From: Candidatus Thiobius zoothamnicola
GTDB taxonomy: Bacteria; Pseudomonadota; Gammaproteobacteria; Chromatiales; Chromatiaceae
Direction of reading: 5' to 3'
Assembly (NCBI GenBank): GCA_030826945.1
Contig: JAPQLC010000005.1
Location: forward strand, 168,600 to 232,599
Length of the DNA: 64,000 nt
Shown: in pieces, positions 9,747 to 19,876 of the stretch
Layout of the letters: the number at the start of each line of letters is the position of its first letter
How positions within the stretch are numbered: the stretch's first letter is position 1
The notes under the pieces: model-generated
The model's input: only the letters and a program-made list of their open reading frames with translations
Databases searched by the model: none
Told to the model about the DNA's origin: nothing
Position numbers and translations under genes: made by a program

Positions 9747-10568
9747 ATGCTGCGCCAACGCCTGATCACCGCCGGAATTCTCGGACCTTTGGTACTGGGC
9801 GGCATCTGGCTGATGCCCAGTGCAATATTTACAATCGCCATCGCCATCGTCGGCTTGGCCGCTGCGCTTGAATTGACGGAACTGGCGCAATTTCGCCATC
9901 CAATACGCCGTGCCATGTACCTGTGCAGCCTGATTCTGGGCATGTTGGTTCTCTGTCAATTCACCGCTTGCGCCATGGCTTATTGGCTGCAAGCCGCCGC
10001 CACGATGTGGTGGCTGGTGGTTACGCTGGCGCTGATCACCCGCCGCCGCACCATCGCGCCATCCCAATACGCCTGTTGGTGGACGCTGATCGGAGGTGGC
10101 GTCATCCTGCTGACTGCCTGGTTCTCGATGATGCACATATACCATCATCACCCAAACGGCGCGGCGCTGACGATGTTTCTCTTTATATTGACCTGGATGG
10201 CGGACTCAGCAGCATTCTTCGTCGGTAAACACTGGAAAGGCAAACTGTTGTCTCCGGTGGTCAGCCCTAAAAAAACCTGGGCCGGTGTTTTCGGTGCCAT
10301 GGCTGGTGCCAGTTTATGTGGGGTTGGCTTATGGCTAAGCGGTTGGCTACCGGTTAATTTAGCCCTCAGCATCCTGTTGTGCATACTGGTCGCCCTGCTA
10401 TCGGTGGGCGGCGACTTGTGGGAAAGCCTGATTAAACGCCGCACCGGTGCTAAAGACAGTGGCGAGCTGCTGCCAGGGCATGGCGGCGTGCTGGACCGGG
10501 TTGACAGCATGCTCGCTTCAGCGCCAGCATTCGCTTTCGGCATCAATACGCTGGAAATGAGTTTATGA
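9747..10568 (+). CDS. cdsA: Phosphatidate cytidylyltransferase (CDP-diglyceride synthase)
   Basis: A 273-residue inner-membrane enzyme making CDP-diacylglycerol from phosphatidate and CTP. It is hydrophobic with several membrane spans and carries the family signature near its C-terminus: [20 protein letters not shown] followed by GVLDRVDS. The SPKKTWAG motif is also present. The gene overlaps dxr by four bases (ATGA), so translation is likely coupled. Confidence 0.96.
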   Translation: MLRQRLITAGILGPLVLGGIWLMPSAIFTIAIAIVGLAAALELTELAQFRHPIRRAMYLCSLILGMLVLCQFTACAMAYWLQAAATMWWLVVTLALITRRRTIAPSQYACWWTLIGGGVILLTAWFSMMHIYHHHPNGAALTMFLFILTWMADSAAFFVGKHWKGKLLSPVVSPKKTWAGVFGAMAGASLCGVGLWLSGWLPVNLALSILLCILVALLSVGGDLWESLIKRRTGAKDSGELLPGHGGVLDRVDSMLASAPAFAFGINTLEMSL

Positions 10569-11755
10569 TAGGGATCAGCATACTGGGATCCACCGGATCC
10601 ATCGGGGTCAGTACGCTTGATGTCATCGCCCGTCACCCGCAACGTTATCGGGTGACAGCGCTGACCGCAAATACTGACGTGGAAGGAATGCGTCGGCAAT
10701 GCCTCCAACATCAACCGCAAATCGCCGCCATGGCTGATCCGGCCAGCGCGGAAAAACTCGCCAGGCAACTGAAACAACCCGCACCGCACATTCAGGTGAT
10801 GGCGGGCGCTGAAGGACTGCAGGCCGCTGCAACTCATACCGATACAGATTCAGTGATGGCCGCTATCGTCGGCGCAGCCGGGCTATCCCCCACTTTGGCC
10901 GCCATACGCGCAGGTAAACGTATTCTACTGGCGAATAAAGAATCACTGGTGATGGCCGGCCAATTTTTCATGGCCGAAGTCGAACGCTGTCATGCCACAG
11001 TGTCACCCATCGACAGCGAGCATAATGCGATCTTTCAATGCCTGCCGCCCAATTATGCCGATGGACTGGATCACATTGGCGTGGAACGCATTTTATTAAC
11101 GGCTTCCGGCGGCCCTTTCCGTCATTGGCCGATGGAAAAGCTGCAAAGCGCAACGCCTGAACAAGCCTGCGCGCATCCCAATTGGGTGATGGGGCGGAAA
11201 ATCTCTGTGGATTCCGCCACCCTGATGAACAAAGGTTTGGAAGTGATTGAGGCGCACTGGCTATTCAATGCGCCGCCGGAACGAATTGAAGTGGTCGTAC
11301 ACCCGGAAAGCATCATCCATTCGTTGGTCGCCTATCACGACGGCTCCATGCTGGCACAACTTGGCAATCCCGATATGCGCACTCCTATCGCGCATGCCCT
11401 GGCTTGGCCTGAACGACATCATTCGGGAGTCAATATGTTGGATCTGCCAACCATTGCCCAATTGAATTTTGAGCGCCCAGACACTCGCCGTTTTCCTTGC
11501 CTGCGATTGGCTTTTGAAGCGATCCAGGCTGGTGGCTCAGCACCTGCCATACTGAACGCGGCCAATGAAATTGCAGTCGCCGCTTTTCTGGAAAACAAGA
11601 TTCGTTTTACCCAAATCCCCGAAATCATTGAAAACACTTTGGCGCAGACGCCATCCGGCGGAGTGGAGACATTATCCGACTTATTCGCCATTGATCGCAC
11701 CGCCCGCCATTACGCTCAAAGACACATCAAAGCACACAATTCATGGACATACTGA
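10565..11755 (+). CDS. dxr: 1-deoxy-D-xylulose 5-phosphate reductoisomerase
   Basis: A 396-residue NADPH-dependent enzyme that makes methylerythritol 4-phosphate, the committed step of the MEP isoprenoid pathway that feeds UppS. The N-terminal nucleotide-binding [13 protein letters not shown], the metal-ligand region [10 protein letters not shown] and the [17 protein letters not shown] and HPESIIHS motifs are all visible. It overlaps cdsA by 4 bases and rseP by 13. Confidence 0.97.
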   Translation: MIGISILGSTGSIGVSTLDVIARHPQRYRVTALTANTDVEGMRRQCLQHQPQIAAMADPASAEKLARQLKQPAPHIQVMAGAEGLQAAATHTDTDSVMAAIVGAAGLSPTLAAIRAGKRILLANKESLVMAGQFFMAEVERCHATVSPIDSEHNAIFQCLPPNYADGLDHIGVERILLTASGGPFRHWPMEKLQSATPEQACAHPNWVMGRKISVDSATLMNKGLEVIEAHWLFNAPPERIEVVVHPESIIHSLVAYHDGSMLAQLGNPDMRTPIAHALAWPERHHSGVNMLDLPTIAQLNFERPDTRRFPCLRLAFEAIQAGGSAPAILNAANEIAVAAFLENKIRFTQIPEIIENTLAQTPSGGVETLSDLFAIDRTARHYAQRHIKAHNSWTY

Positions 11756-13101
11756 TCAGCATCGCTTCTTTCATTCTGGCTATTATCATTTTGGTCGGCA
11801 TTCATGAATTTGGACATTTTTGGGTAGCCCGGCGACTCGGCGTGAAAGTCTTACGCTTCTCCATTGGTTTCGGCAAACCACTCTGGTGCTGGGTCGGCCG
11901 AAAGGATAAAACCGAATATGTCATTGCCGCCATCCCCTTAGGCGGCTACGTCAAAATGCTCGACGAACGTGAAGCCGCCGTGCCAACTGACGAAGCACAT
12001 CGTGCCTTTAACCGTCAGTCAGTCAAAGTCCGCGCTGCTATTGTCGCCGCTGGTCCCTTATTCAATTTCATTTTCGCCATTTTCGCCTTCAGCATAGCTT
12101 TCATGCTGGGGGAAACCGGCATCAGGCCACTCGTTGGCCAAGTCGAACTTGGCAGTATGGCCGCGCGAGCAGGGATCACTGCCGGGGATGAAATTTTGAC
12201 CATCAATCAGGAAAAAACGCCAACTTGGGGATTGGCAATCCAGGCATTGGCAGCGGCTTCAGTGAACCAAGGCGTGGTCGATATTCAGGTTAGGAATGCT
12301 GATGATCAACCAGCGCGACGCCAGTTGGATGCCTCGCAATTGGGGGATATCTCCACCATTGATAACCTGTTGGAACATATCGGCATTCAGCCTCAGCGCC
12401 CTGTGATTCCCCCGGTTTTTGGTCAAATCATGGTGGGCGAAGCTGCCCATCAAGCAGGCATTCAGACGGGTGACCGGGTCATCAGCGCAGATGGCGAGAC
12501 GATTGCCGATTGGGTGAGTTGGGTCGAATATGTGCGAGCGCGGCCTGGCCAAACCATTGATCTGATCATTGAACGGGAAAACCAAACAGTACCCCTCATG
12601 CTCACACCAGCTGAATATGAACGCCATGGCGAAATCATTGGTCGTATTGGTGCCGCTAACCAAGCGACTGACGAATTGGCACGCTATCGCGCCGAATATC
12701 GCTTGTCTCCCTTACAAGCACTTGATGCCGCTATCACGCGCACTGCTGAATACTCCTGGCTGACGCTGAAAGTGCTCTGGCGCATCCTGACCGGACAAGC
12801 CTCCGTGCAAAACTTAAGCGGCCCTTTCACCATCGCTGATGTGGCTGGCAAAACCGCCAGCGGTGGGCTGGTTCACTTCATCAAATTTCTCGCCATCATC
12901 AGCATCAGTCTTGGCGTGCTCAACCTGCTGCCAATTCCCATGTTGGATGGAGGACATCTGTTTTATTTCGCGCTTGAGGCTGTTCGCGGCGGCCCGTTGC
13001 CCGAAAGCTGGATGGAGAACGGCCAGAAAATCGGCTTGATGCTACTGGCTGGCTTAATGGCACTCGCCTTTTACGTCGATTTCCAACGTTTGTTCGGTTG
13101 A
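11743..13101 (+). CDS. rseP: Site-2 intramembrane zinc protease RseP
   Basis: A 452-residue inner-membrane protease. The zinc site HEFGH lies at residues 21-25 in the first membrane helix, two PDZ domains occupy the periplasmic middle (about 115-300), and the third zinc ligand is in [11 protein letters not shown] near the C-terminus. RseP cuts RseA after DegS has acted, releasing sigma E. A DegS-like protease is also in this window (51997-53133). In many relatives bamA follows; here an amidotransferase gene starts six bases later. Confidence 0.96.
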   Translation: MDILISIASFILAIIILVGIHEFGHFWVARRLGVKVLRFSIGFGKPLWCWVGRKDKTEYVIAAIPLGGYVKMLDEREAAVPTDEAHRAFNRQSVKVRAAIVAAGPLFNFIFAIFAFSIAFMLGETGIRPLVGQVELGSMAARAGITAGDEILTINQEKTPTWGLAIQALAAASVNQGVVDIQVRNADDQPARRQLDASQLGDISTIDNLLEHIGIQPQRPVIPPVFGQIMVGEAAHQAGIQTGDRVISADGETIADWVSWVEYVRARPGQTIDLIIERENQTVPLMLTPAEYERHGEIIGRIGAANQATDELARYRAEYRLSPLQALDAAITRTAEYSWLTLKVLWRILTGQASVQNLSGPFTIADVAGKTASGGLVHFIKFLAIISISLGVLNLLPIPMLDGGHLFYFALEAVRGGPLPESWMENGQKIGLMLLAGLMALAFYVDFQRLFG

Positions 13102-13107
13102 CCTGAT

Positions 13108-14874
13108 ATGTGCGGCATTTGCGGCGAACTGCGCTTTGACCAACAACCTGTCCCTCATCAACGCATCACCCACATGCTCAAGCGTCTGGAGAAACGAGGC
13201 CCGGATAATCAGGGACAATGGTCAGATGGCGTCATCGCTTTGGGACATCGTCGTTTATCCGTCATTGACTTGTCCGACCTGTCCCACCAACCAATGCCTG
13301 ATCAGGACATCTGCCTGACCTTCAATGGAGCAATTTACAACTACCGTGAATTACGCGCTGAATTACAAGCCAAAGGGCACCAATTCCGCTCCAATGGGGA
13401 TACCGAAGTCATTCTTAAAGCCTACCGCGAATGGGGCGAAGCATGCCCGCAACATCTGCATGGCATGTTCGCCTTCGCGCTTTGGGATGGTGAAAAACAA
13501 CAGTTGTTCGCCGCGCGCGACCGGTTCGGCATTAAGCCCTTCTACTACACGCACACTAGCCGGTTTTTTCGATTCGCCTCCAACACCCAAGCACTGATGG
13601 CAACCGATGGAATCGACGCCGCTATCGATCCCATCGGACTGCATTTTCAATACACGCTACATGCCGTCACCCCAGCACCGCACACGATTCTGAAAAACAT
13701 CCGCAAATTGGAGCCAGCCCACAGTTTGACGATCCGCGCAGATGGACGCCATCAATTGCGACGTTATTGGGAACTGGAGGCGCGTCATGGCGAACATAAC
13801 CATACTGACGATGAATGGGTTGAACAAATCCGTCACGCATTGATTGAGGCGATCCGTCGGCGCAACGACGTGGCGGATGTACCGGTTGGCGTCCTGTTAT
13901 CGGGTGGATTGGACTCCAGTTTGTTGGTCGCCTTGCTGAACCAGGTTGGTTCACCAGATCTGCATACGTTCTCGGTTGGTTTTGAAGATCAACCGGAAGA
14001 AAAAGGCAGTGAGTTTGAGTTTTCTGACCAGATTGTTGAGCAATACCAACCCATTCATCACAAATTTCTGGTTCCCAATCATCAGGTCTTGGCGCGCCTG
14101 CCTGAAGCAATCGACGCCATGGCTGAACCTATGTTTGGACAAGACGCCGTCGCTTTTTACCTGCTATCGGAACAAGTATCCCGGCATATTAAAGTCGTCC
14201 AGTCCGGACAGGGCGCCGATGAAGTCTTTGGCGGCTATTTTTGGTACCCGCGTATGGCGGCGGAAACCACCGGTTCACGCTTGCAACGCTTCAGCAAACA
14301 CTACTTTGATCGTGACCATACTGAAATCCTGCGTATGCTCGCGCCAGCCTATCAAGGACCGGACTATACCAGCGATTTTATCGCCAAGCGGCTGGACGAT
14401 GCGTTTAGCGACGAATTCATGGATGCCGTACTGAAACTGGATGTGACCACCTTGATTGTCGATGATCCGGTCAAACGCGTTGACAACATGACCATGGCTT
14501 GGGGTCTGGAAGCCCGCATCCCCTTTCTCGACCATCAATTGGTTGAAATTGCAGCACGCTGCCCAAGCCAGATCAAACTACGTTCCAATGGCAAGCACCT
14601 GCTGAAACAACTGGCGCGCGGCATTATCCCGGACGCCATTATTGATCGCCCTAAAGGCTACTTCCCGATGCCAGCGCTGAAATACGTCCGTGGTCAATTT
14701 CTTGACTTTATGCGCGATATCCTGAACTCGAAAGCCTGCCTCGAACGCGGGTTATTCCAGCGTGGTTATATCAACCAACTGCTTGACGCGCCGGAAATGC
14801 ACCATACCCGTATCATGGGAAATAAATTATGGCACTTGGCCTTACTGGAACTCTGGCTGCAAAGAAACCTTTAA
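13108..14874 (+). CDS. Asparagine-synthase-like amidotransferase, N-acetylglutaminylglutamine amide type
   Basis: A 588-residue two-domain enzyme. The N-terminal class II glutaminase has the nucleophile Cys2 in MCGICGELRF and the RGPDNQG, GHRRLSVIDLS and FNGAIYNY motifs. The synthetase domain has the pyrophosphate loop LSGGLDSSLL (about residue 264) and GQGADEVFGGYFWYPR. That last stretch, the MCGI-GELRFD start and the 588-residue length resemble the amidotransferase that amidates N-acetylglutaminylglutamine, a dipeptide osmolyte, rather than housekeeping AsnB. The usual partner genes (ATP-grasp/acetyltransferase and M42 peptidase) are not adjacent. General family certain; exact product inferred. 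Confidence 0.75.
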   Translation: MCGICGELRFDQQPVPHQRITHMLKRLEKRGPDNQGQWSDGVIALGHRRLSVIDLSDLSHQPMPDQDICLTFNGAIYNYRELRAELQAKGHQFRSNGDTEVILKAYREWGEACPQHLHGMFAFALWDGEKQQLFAARDRFGIKPFYYTHTSRFFRFASNTQALMATDGIDAAIDPIGLHFQYTLHAVTPAPHTILKNIRKLEPAHSLTIRADGRHQLRRYWELEARHGEHNHTDDEWVEQIRHALIEAIRRRNDVADVPVGVLLSGGLDSSLLVALLNQVGSPDLHTFSVGFEDQPEEKGSEFEFSDQIVEQYQPIHHKFLVPNHQVLARLPEAIDAMAEPMFGQDAVAFYLLSEQVSRHIKVVQSGQGADEVFGGYFWYPRMAAETTGSRLQRFSKHYFDRDHTEILRMLAPAYQGPDYTSDFIAKRLDDAFSDEFMDAVLKLDVTTLIVDDPVKRVDNMTMAWGLEARIPFLDHQLVEIAARCPSQIKLRSNGKHLLKQLARGIIPDAIIDRPKGYFPMPALKYVRGQFLDFMRDILNSKACLERGLFQRGYINQLLDAPEMHHTRIMGNKLWHLALLELWLQRNL

Positions 14875-14906
14875 TAACTTGGTAATCACTGACTTGTTAT
14901 TTCGCA

Positions 14907-15371
14907 TTAGGATTGCTTTAGACTTAACCAGTTCTTCCGGAAAATAGATAGTCTTCTCTTAACTGGATAATAATTGTCCCAGAATACAAATCTGGGATTC
15001 GCCAATATCTTCAACGTCCATTCTTCTTGACTCTCGAAGAAAGAGAATTTAATGACATCGGGATTGGTAACTGAGAGATTTTTCAGCATGCCTTCAGTAT
15101 ACATTGCGGAAAGCTCTAAAGAATCTATTATCTCAAGGGTCTTATTAAAGTAATATAGGTATAAAGCTTCTTCAAAGGGATTTCCTTCTGTCACGAAAAT
15201 AAGGAAATTCTCACCGACACGATATTGCGCCTCAAGTATTTTTCCTGGAATCTCAATCTGGATTTCTGATTTCAGATGCTCTATCAAGATTTTTGGAGCT
15301 TCGTCATATTCTTCTCTTGTTTTCTTGATCTGAAAATCACTACTTTCTTCAATTTTCATCAGAAAAACCAT
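14907..15371 (-). CDS. Hypothetical protein in AT-rich patch
   Basis: A 154-residue protein I do not recognise. It has no signal peptide or membrane segment. It is rich in Glu, Lys and aromatic residues, with a hydrophobic core stretch FLIFVTEGNPFEEALYLYYF, and looks like a small soluble alpha/beta protein. By hand count 18 of the 60 bases at 15301-15360 are G or C, well below the neighbouring housekeeping genes, which suggests horizontal acquisition. No clear ribosome site; the start could instead be the ATG at 15359. It lies 34 bases downstream of the beta-helix gene and may be co-transcribed with it. Confidence 0.6.
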   Translation of the reverse strand: MVFLMKIEESSDFQIKKTREEYDEAPKILIEHLKSEIQIEIPGKILEAQYRVGENFLIFVTEGNPFEEALYLYYFNKTLEIIDSLELSAMYTEGMLKNLSVTNPDVIKFSFFESQEEWTLKILANPRFVFWDNYYPVKRRLSIFRKNWLSLKQS

Positions 15372-15405
15372 CCAAATGCGAAATCAGCAATTGACCTTAA
15401 CCATG

Positions 15406-17247
15406 TTAATCAGCAAAAACACCCATGGACGTAAAGACACTACCGTCAACAGGATGTAAAAAATGAACTGAGTCAGGGTTGATGCTTTTGAATCGCACTA
15501 AGCTATTTTCTTGCCAAGAATTGCTATCGTGCATTGCTCTAACGCTGATGAGCGGGTTACCATTCGGACTGGAAGAAATATTGCGCTCAACAATCGTATT
15601 ATCATCCGTTTTAAAGCCTGTTGCACGATTGTCATACGACGTGTTGTAACGGAAAGTGACATTGGTCCCGCCGTTATAGTTAAAACCTCGGGCTTTATTA
15701 CGATAGGATATATTGCGTTCAACAATGGCTCCAAGACCGCTAATATTATCCACCCCTGAGCCAGCCTTAATTCCATCACCATTTCCATCCCCTCGACCAT
15801 TGTCGTAAGAAAAGTTATTGGCAATTAAAGAATAATTTGATCGCCAAGTATCGATCCCATCATCAGAATTAGCATAAACTGTATTGTAAATAACCGTATT
15901 GTTTCGAGAAGAAGAGATGGAGATGCCATCAGAATTATTGCCATTATTATAAGGCCAGTTAGCAAAGTTGGACGGGAATAAGCCTACATCAGAATTTTCA
16001 TGAACCAGATTATCACGAATTATATTGAAACCGTTTTTATAAGGTGCAGCGTATAAATTATTGCCATTGGTAATATGAATGCCATTGTAGTAATTATTAT
16101 GTACTTTACAGCCTTCCACTATGTTATGTTTACTGTCAAGTTTTATCCCGGCATTGCGCATATTCTTGACTTCAATTTTCCTTATGTGAATGTAATCTAT
16201 GCCATCTTGCACCCAGACTCCCGGCACAGCACGGGCATTTCGTGTGGCAATAATAGCTGCCGGAGAATCCATTAAGCCATCCAAGGTGGCCTGTTCTCCC
16301 GGATAACTCTCAATAATGATGGGTTTAGCATTTGTACCAGATCGTGGGATAACAATACCTCCTGGTAGCGGATATGTTCCTCCTCTAAGAAATAAGACCT
16401 CGCCAGCAGATAGTTTCGATACCGCTTTTTCAATGCTGCAAGGAATCGATTTGGTACACATCTCGCCATTTCCATTTGGTGCGGCAAACAATGTGCCTTT
16501 ATTCATGGGAGTCGGGGTGACGGGTCTTGCTCCTACCACGCTTCCAGACGCTAAAATCTGAAATGAAGCAGCAGCTTCAGATTGAAACGAATTCTTAAAA
16601 AAGGCACGAACTTCGTAGTCACCCGCCGGTAAATTCTGGAAGTTAATCGAAACGACGCCATCGACGCTACCGTCCGACCAGCTCCAAGCCATTACATTGC
16701 TCCAAGTACTATCATCCTGAGTTCGATAGACCCCAAACCAGTCTTGATCGCCGCCATACATGCCCGTATAACTTACAGTGATAGAGTCGGTTGACTCATA
16801 ATATCGTTGATTAAGTTCTAGTTGAGTACCATGATCCGCTACTACTGAAAATGGCGCTGATTTAGCAACTTGGTGAAATCCATTACGTAAAAATAAACGA
16901 GCTTCGTAGGTACCAATAGGAAGTTGTTTAGAATAACGCAGATAAGGCCCTTTTCCTTGATAGTACTCACTGTCTTTATCTTCGAACTTATACCATGAAC
17001 CCGGATCAACGCTTGTCACTGAAGTATCATGCGCCCATACCCAGCTAACCACATTTTTCCATTGACTATTCTCCCCAATGGAGTAAATACCAATCCAGTC
17101 GTTCACATTGTTTGGTAAATCTTTAGCCTCTATCCAGACTTCATCGCCAAGCTTATAAGTGCTTTTCCACGATGTTATTTCTACTGCAAATGTGTTTGCA
17201 ATAAACATAAAGCTCAATAAGATAATAGTAAAGCATTTTCGGATCAT
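15406..17247 (-). CDS. Secreted right-handed beta-helix protein, PL9-like polysaccharide lyase
   Basis: A 613-residue protein with a signal peptide (about residues 1-21, ending near NTFA). Residues about 30-137 and 150-232 are two copies of one module, each with a DW(I/F)G(I/V)Y core, a W-N/K-V-x-x-W-x-W motif and a closing P-x-G-x-YE-x-R-x-F-x-x-N-x-F. From residue 250 a pectate-lyase-like start (LFAAPNGNGEMC) leads into Asn-rich beta-helix coils. DG 440-441, DDGID 462-466 and GDGIKAG 490-496 line up with the calcium Asp residues and catalytic Lys of family 9 polysaccharide lyases; K494 would be the base. It probably cleaves an acidic polysaccharide outside the cell. The start is preceded by AGAGGAAA. 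Low GC suggests transfer. Confidence 0.7.
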   Translation of the reverse strand: MIRKCFTIILLSFMFIANTFAVEITSWKSTYKLGDEVWIEAKDLPNNVNDWIGIYSIGENSQWKNVVSWVWAHDTSVTSVDPGSWYKFEDKDSEYYQGKGPYLRYSKQLPIGTYEARLFLRNGFHQVAKSAPFSVVADHGTQLELNQRYYESTDSITVSYTGMYGGDQDWFGVYRTQDDSTWSNVMAWSWSDGSVDGVVSINFQNLPAGDYEVRAFFKNSFQSEAAASFQILASGSVVGARPVTPTPMNKGTLFAAPNGNGEMCTKSIPCSIEKAVSKLSAGEVLFLRGGTYPLPGGIVIPRSGTNAKPIIIESYPGEQATLDGLMDSPAAIIATRNARAVPGVWVQDGIDYIHIRKIEVKNMRNAGIKLDSKHNIVEGCKVHNNYYNGIHITNGNNLYAAPYKNGFNIIRDNLVHENSDVGLFPSNFANWPYNNGNNSDGISISSSRNNTVIYNTVYANSDDGIDTWRSNYSLIANNFSYDNGRGDGNGDGIKAGSGVDNISGLGAIVERNISYRNKARGFNYNGGTNVTFRYNTSYDNRATGFKTDDNTIVERNISSSPNGNPLISVRAMHDSNSWQENSLVRFKSINPDSVHFLHPVDGSVFTSMGVFAD

Positions 17248-17474
17248 TGATAATTTCCTCTTGAGGCGATCTTACAACAAACTGCCAGCCTACAAAAAAG
17301 TATATCTGAGAACCACGAAACTCAGTAGTTTAACAAAATAGCATGGCCAAAAATTACATCTATAGCTTCAGTCATTGGGACAGCACCAGATATTCCACAC
17401 TACCCAATAGGCACAACGGAGTTCTAGATTTCTTGCGAGTATACTATACTCATCAAGTTAAACCATCGGCACCT

Positions 17475-18677
17475 TCAACCCAACTCAACACGCGAGAATC
17501 TACGTTTACCCACTTGGCAAACAAACTGCATACCAGCGGCCAGTTGTAAATTCTTATCCTCTATTTTTTCTCCGTCCACACGCACGGCACCTTGTTGAAT
17601 CATGCGATAGGCGTCAGAGGTGCTTTTCACTAGTCCAGCCGCCTTCAGTACCTGTGCAATGCCCAGCGAGCCGTTTTGCGTTTCCAGCATCACTTCCGGG
17701 ATATTGTCTGGTAAAGCGCCCTGTCTGAATCGCGCAATAAAGTTGTTCCGCACTGTATTCGCAGGATCATCACCATGGAAACGCGCGACCAGTTCTTCCC
17801 CTAACAGGAATTTGATATCGCGCGGATTGAGTCCTTGCGCAATTTGTTGGCGGAACCGGTCAATTTCTGACATTGGACGAAAACTCAACAGTTCAAAATA
17901 ACGCCACATCAAGTCATCTGAAATTGACATGATTTTGCCAAACATGTCGTCTGGTGGATCAATGACACCAATATAATTGTTCAGCGATTTGGACATCTTC
18001 TGCACACCATCCAGCCCTTCAAGGATTGGCATGGTGATGACGACTTGAGGTTCCTGGCCTTCCTGTTCTTGCAACTGGCGACCAACAAGCAGGTTAAATT
18101 TCTGATCCGTGCCGCCCAGTTCAACATCCGCCTTGAGCGCAACTGAGTCCCAGCCCTGAATTAAGGGGTAAAGGAATTCATGTATCGCGATAGCCTGGCC
18201 TTGTTTATAGCGTTTGCTGAAGTCATCACGCTCCAACATGCGGGCGACGGTATGACGGGCAGCTAGCTGGATAACGCCAGCCGCACCCAACTTTTTCATC
18301 CATTGCGAGTTAAAAACAACTTGCGTCTTATCCGGATCCAGTATCTTGAAAATCTGCTCTTTATAGCTGGCGGCATTATGCGCCACGTCCTCTTCCGTCA
18401 AAGGTGGGCGGGTTTGGCTTTTCCCAGTGGGATCGCCAATCATGCCAGTGAAATCGCCAATCAAGAAAAAGATTTCGTGTCCCAAATCCTGAAATTGACG
18501 CAGCTTGTTGATCAGTACGGTATGTCCCAAATGCAAATCGGGCGCTGTTGGATCGAAACCCGCCTTGATGCGCAATGGCTCACCACGCTGTAATTTCTTG
18601 ATTAAGGTTTCTTCCAGCAGAACTTCATCGGCTCCCCGGCAAATCAGGGTTAAAGATTCTTCAACAGACACTATCAT
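17475..18677 (-). CDS. tyrS: Tyrosyl-tRNA synthetase
   Basis: A 400-residue class I synthetase that charges tRNA-Tyr. The HIGH-type motif is HLGH in [17 protein letters not shown], the KMSKS motif is intact ([13 protein letters not shown]), and a C-terminal S4 RNA-binding domain ends the protein. The form with [17 protein letters not shown] matches the TyrZ-like group. The frame is open to 18716, but the ATG at 18677 has an AGGATG ribosome site 7 bases upstream and gives the expected N-terminus. The 227-base gap before the beta-helix gene holds that gene's upstream region and no gene I can support. Confidence 0.96.
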   Translation of the reverse strand: MIVSVEESLTLICRGADEVLLEETLIKKLQRGEPLRIKAGFDPTAPDLHLGHTVLINKLRQFQDLGHEIFFLIGDFTGMIGDPTGKSQTRPPLTEEDVAHNAASYKEQIFKILDPDKTQVVFNSQWMKKLGAAGVIQLAARHTVARMLERDDFSKRYKQGQAIAIHEFLYPLIQGWDSVALKADVELGGTDQKFNLLVGRQLQEQEGQEPQVVITMPILEGLDGVQKMSKSLNNYIGVIDPPDDMFGKIMSISDDLMWRYFELLSFRPMSEIDRFRQQIAQGLNPRDIKFLLGEELVARFHGDDPANTVRNNFIARFRQGALPDNIPEVMLETQNGSLGIAQVLKAAGLVKSTSDAYRMIQQGAVRVDGEKIEDKNLQLAAGMQFVCQVGKRRFSRVELG

Positions 18678-18764
18678 GGATACATCCTGGTCAATTTCCA
18701 ACCAGCGCCTCACCATGATGAGTTGGTGAAACGCTCAGTCTATGTCATTAAAAAATTGCTTATA

Positions 18765-19865
18765 TCAGGTAGCCGGATATAAGGCACCTAATACGCGCGC
18801 CCCGCCTGCGCCAGTGACGCCGGGCGCATTACCTGGACAATGGTGCAAATGTTGCTGCGCCAACCAGGCAAACGCCATGGCTTCGACCCAGTCCGGGTGA
18901 GCGCCATGATTCGCTGTGCTATCAATTGGGCAATGCAGGTATTGAGCTAAAGTGGTCATGAGGAAACCATTATGAATACCACCACCGCAGGCCAAAATAC
19001 GGTTCGTTTCCGGATAATGGCGCTCTATTGCCTGTGCAATCGACTGCGCCGTCAATTGTAACAAGGCCGCTTGAACATCTTCCGGCGCAAAATCCTCATC
19101 CGATAAGCATTTTTGCAACCAGGTCAGCGAGAAATAATCCGTCCCGGTGCTTTTCGGCGGCAGCCTCTCAAAATACTCATCCGCCAATAAACCGTTTAAC
19201 AAGGCGGGCTGAGAGTGTCCCTGACGCGCATAATCCCCGTTGTGGTCAAAACGTTGACCCAGATGCTGGTCAACCCAAACATCCATTAAGCAATTACCTG
19301 GCCCAGTGTCAAATCCGCTGATCATGGAGCCATTTGCGGGCAACCCAGTCAGATTAGCAATCCCGCCAATATTCAGAATGACGCGATTTTCAGCCGGATG
19401 ATGGAAAACCGCCTGGTGGAATGCTGGCACCAAAGGCGCGCCCTGCCCGCCCGCCGCAATATCCCGGCCACGAAAATCCGCTACCGTCGCTATGCCGGTA
19501 TGTTCAGCAATCACATTGGGATCGCCGATTTGCAAAGAATAGCCCACATGGGCATTCGGATTATGCGCCAATGTTTGACCATGGGAGCCAATAGCACGAA
19601 TTTCTGTCGGATCGGCATAGTTCCCAATCACTTGAAGCGCGGCTTCGGCCAAAACAACACCAACTTCCGCATCAAGCTGGGCAAACGCATCCATATTGAA
19701 TAATTCACCCTGTGCCGCTTGCCTGAGTTGATGTCGCACGGATTCAGGCCAGGGGTGTAAATGCGTGTTGAGCAGCAGAGGAAAATCAGCGCTTAAATCA
19801 ACCAGCACCGCATCAATCCCATCCATGCTGGTGCCCGACATCAAGCCAACATACAGCTCCGCCAC
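18765..19865 (-). CDS. anmK: Anhydro-N-acetylmuramic acid kinase
   Basis: A 366-residue kinase of peptidoglycan recycling. It hydrolyses and phosphorylates 1,6-anhydro-MurNAc to MurNAc-6-phosphate. The N-terminal YVGLMSGTSMDGIDAVLVD is diagnostic, and the ATP/metal motifs GSHGQTLAH, NIGGIANLT and FDTGPGNCLMD follow. It lies 11 bases after the M23 peptidase gene, a common pairing. ampG (55704-56993), which imports the anhydro-muropeptides, is in the same window. Confidence 0.96.
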   Translation of the reverse strand: MAELYVGLMSGTSMDGIDAVLVDLSADFPLLLNTHLHPWPESVRHQLRQAAQGELFNMDAFAQLDAEVGVVLAEAALQVIGNYADPTEIRAIGSHGQTLAHNPNAHVGYSLQIGDPNVIAEHTGIATVADFRGRDIAAGGQGAPLVPAFHQAVFHHPAENRVILNIGGIANLTGLPANGSMISGFDTGPGNCLMDVWVDQHLGQRFDHNGDYARQGHSQPALLNGLLADEYFERLPPKSTGTDYFSLTWLQKCLSDEDFAPEDVQAALLQLTAQSIAQAIERHYPETNRILACGGGIHNGFLMTTLAQYLHCPIDSTANHGAHPDWVEAMAFAWLAQQHLHHCPGNAPGVTGAGGARVLGALYPAT

Positions 19866-19876
19866 CGTCAGTTTTA

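Noticed and set aside
9597..10151. Minus-strand frame of 184 codons over uppS and cdsA
   Set aside because: Lies opposite two certain genes; composition is that of a reversed coding frame (Gln, His and Arg heavy).
10148..10837. Minus-strand frame of 229 codons over cdsA and dxr
   Set aside because: Opposite two certain genes with no motif of its own.
17343..17549. Plus-strand frame of 68 codons in the tyrS gap
   Set aside because: It runs into the 3' end of tyrS on the other strand and has no supporting motif or ribosome site.
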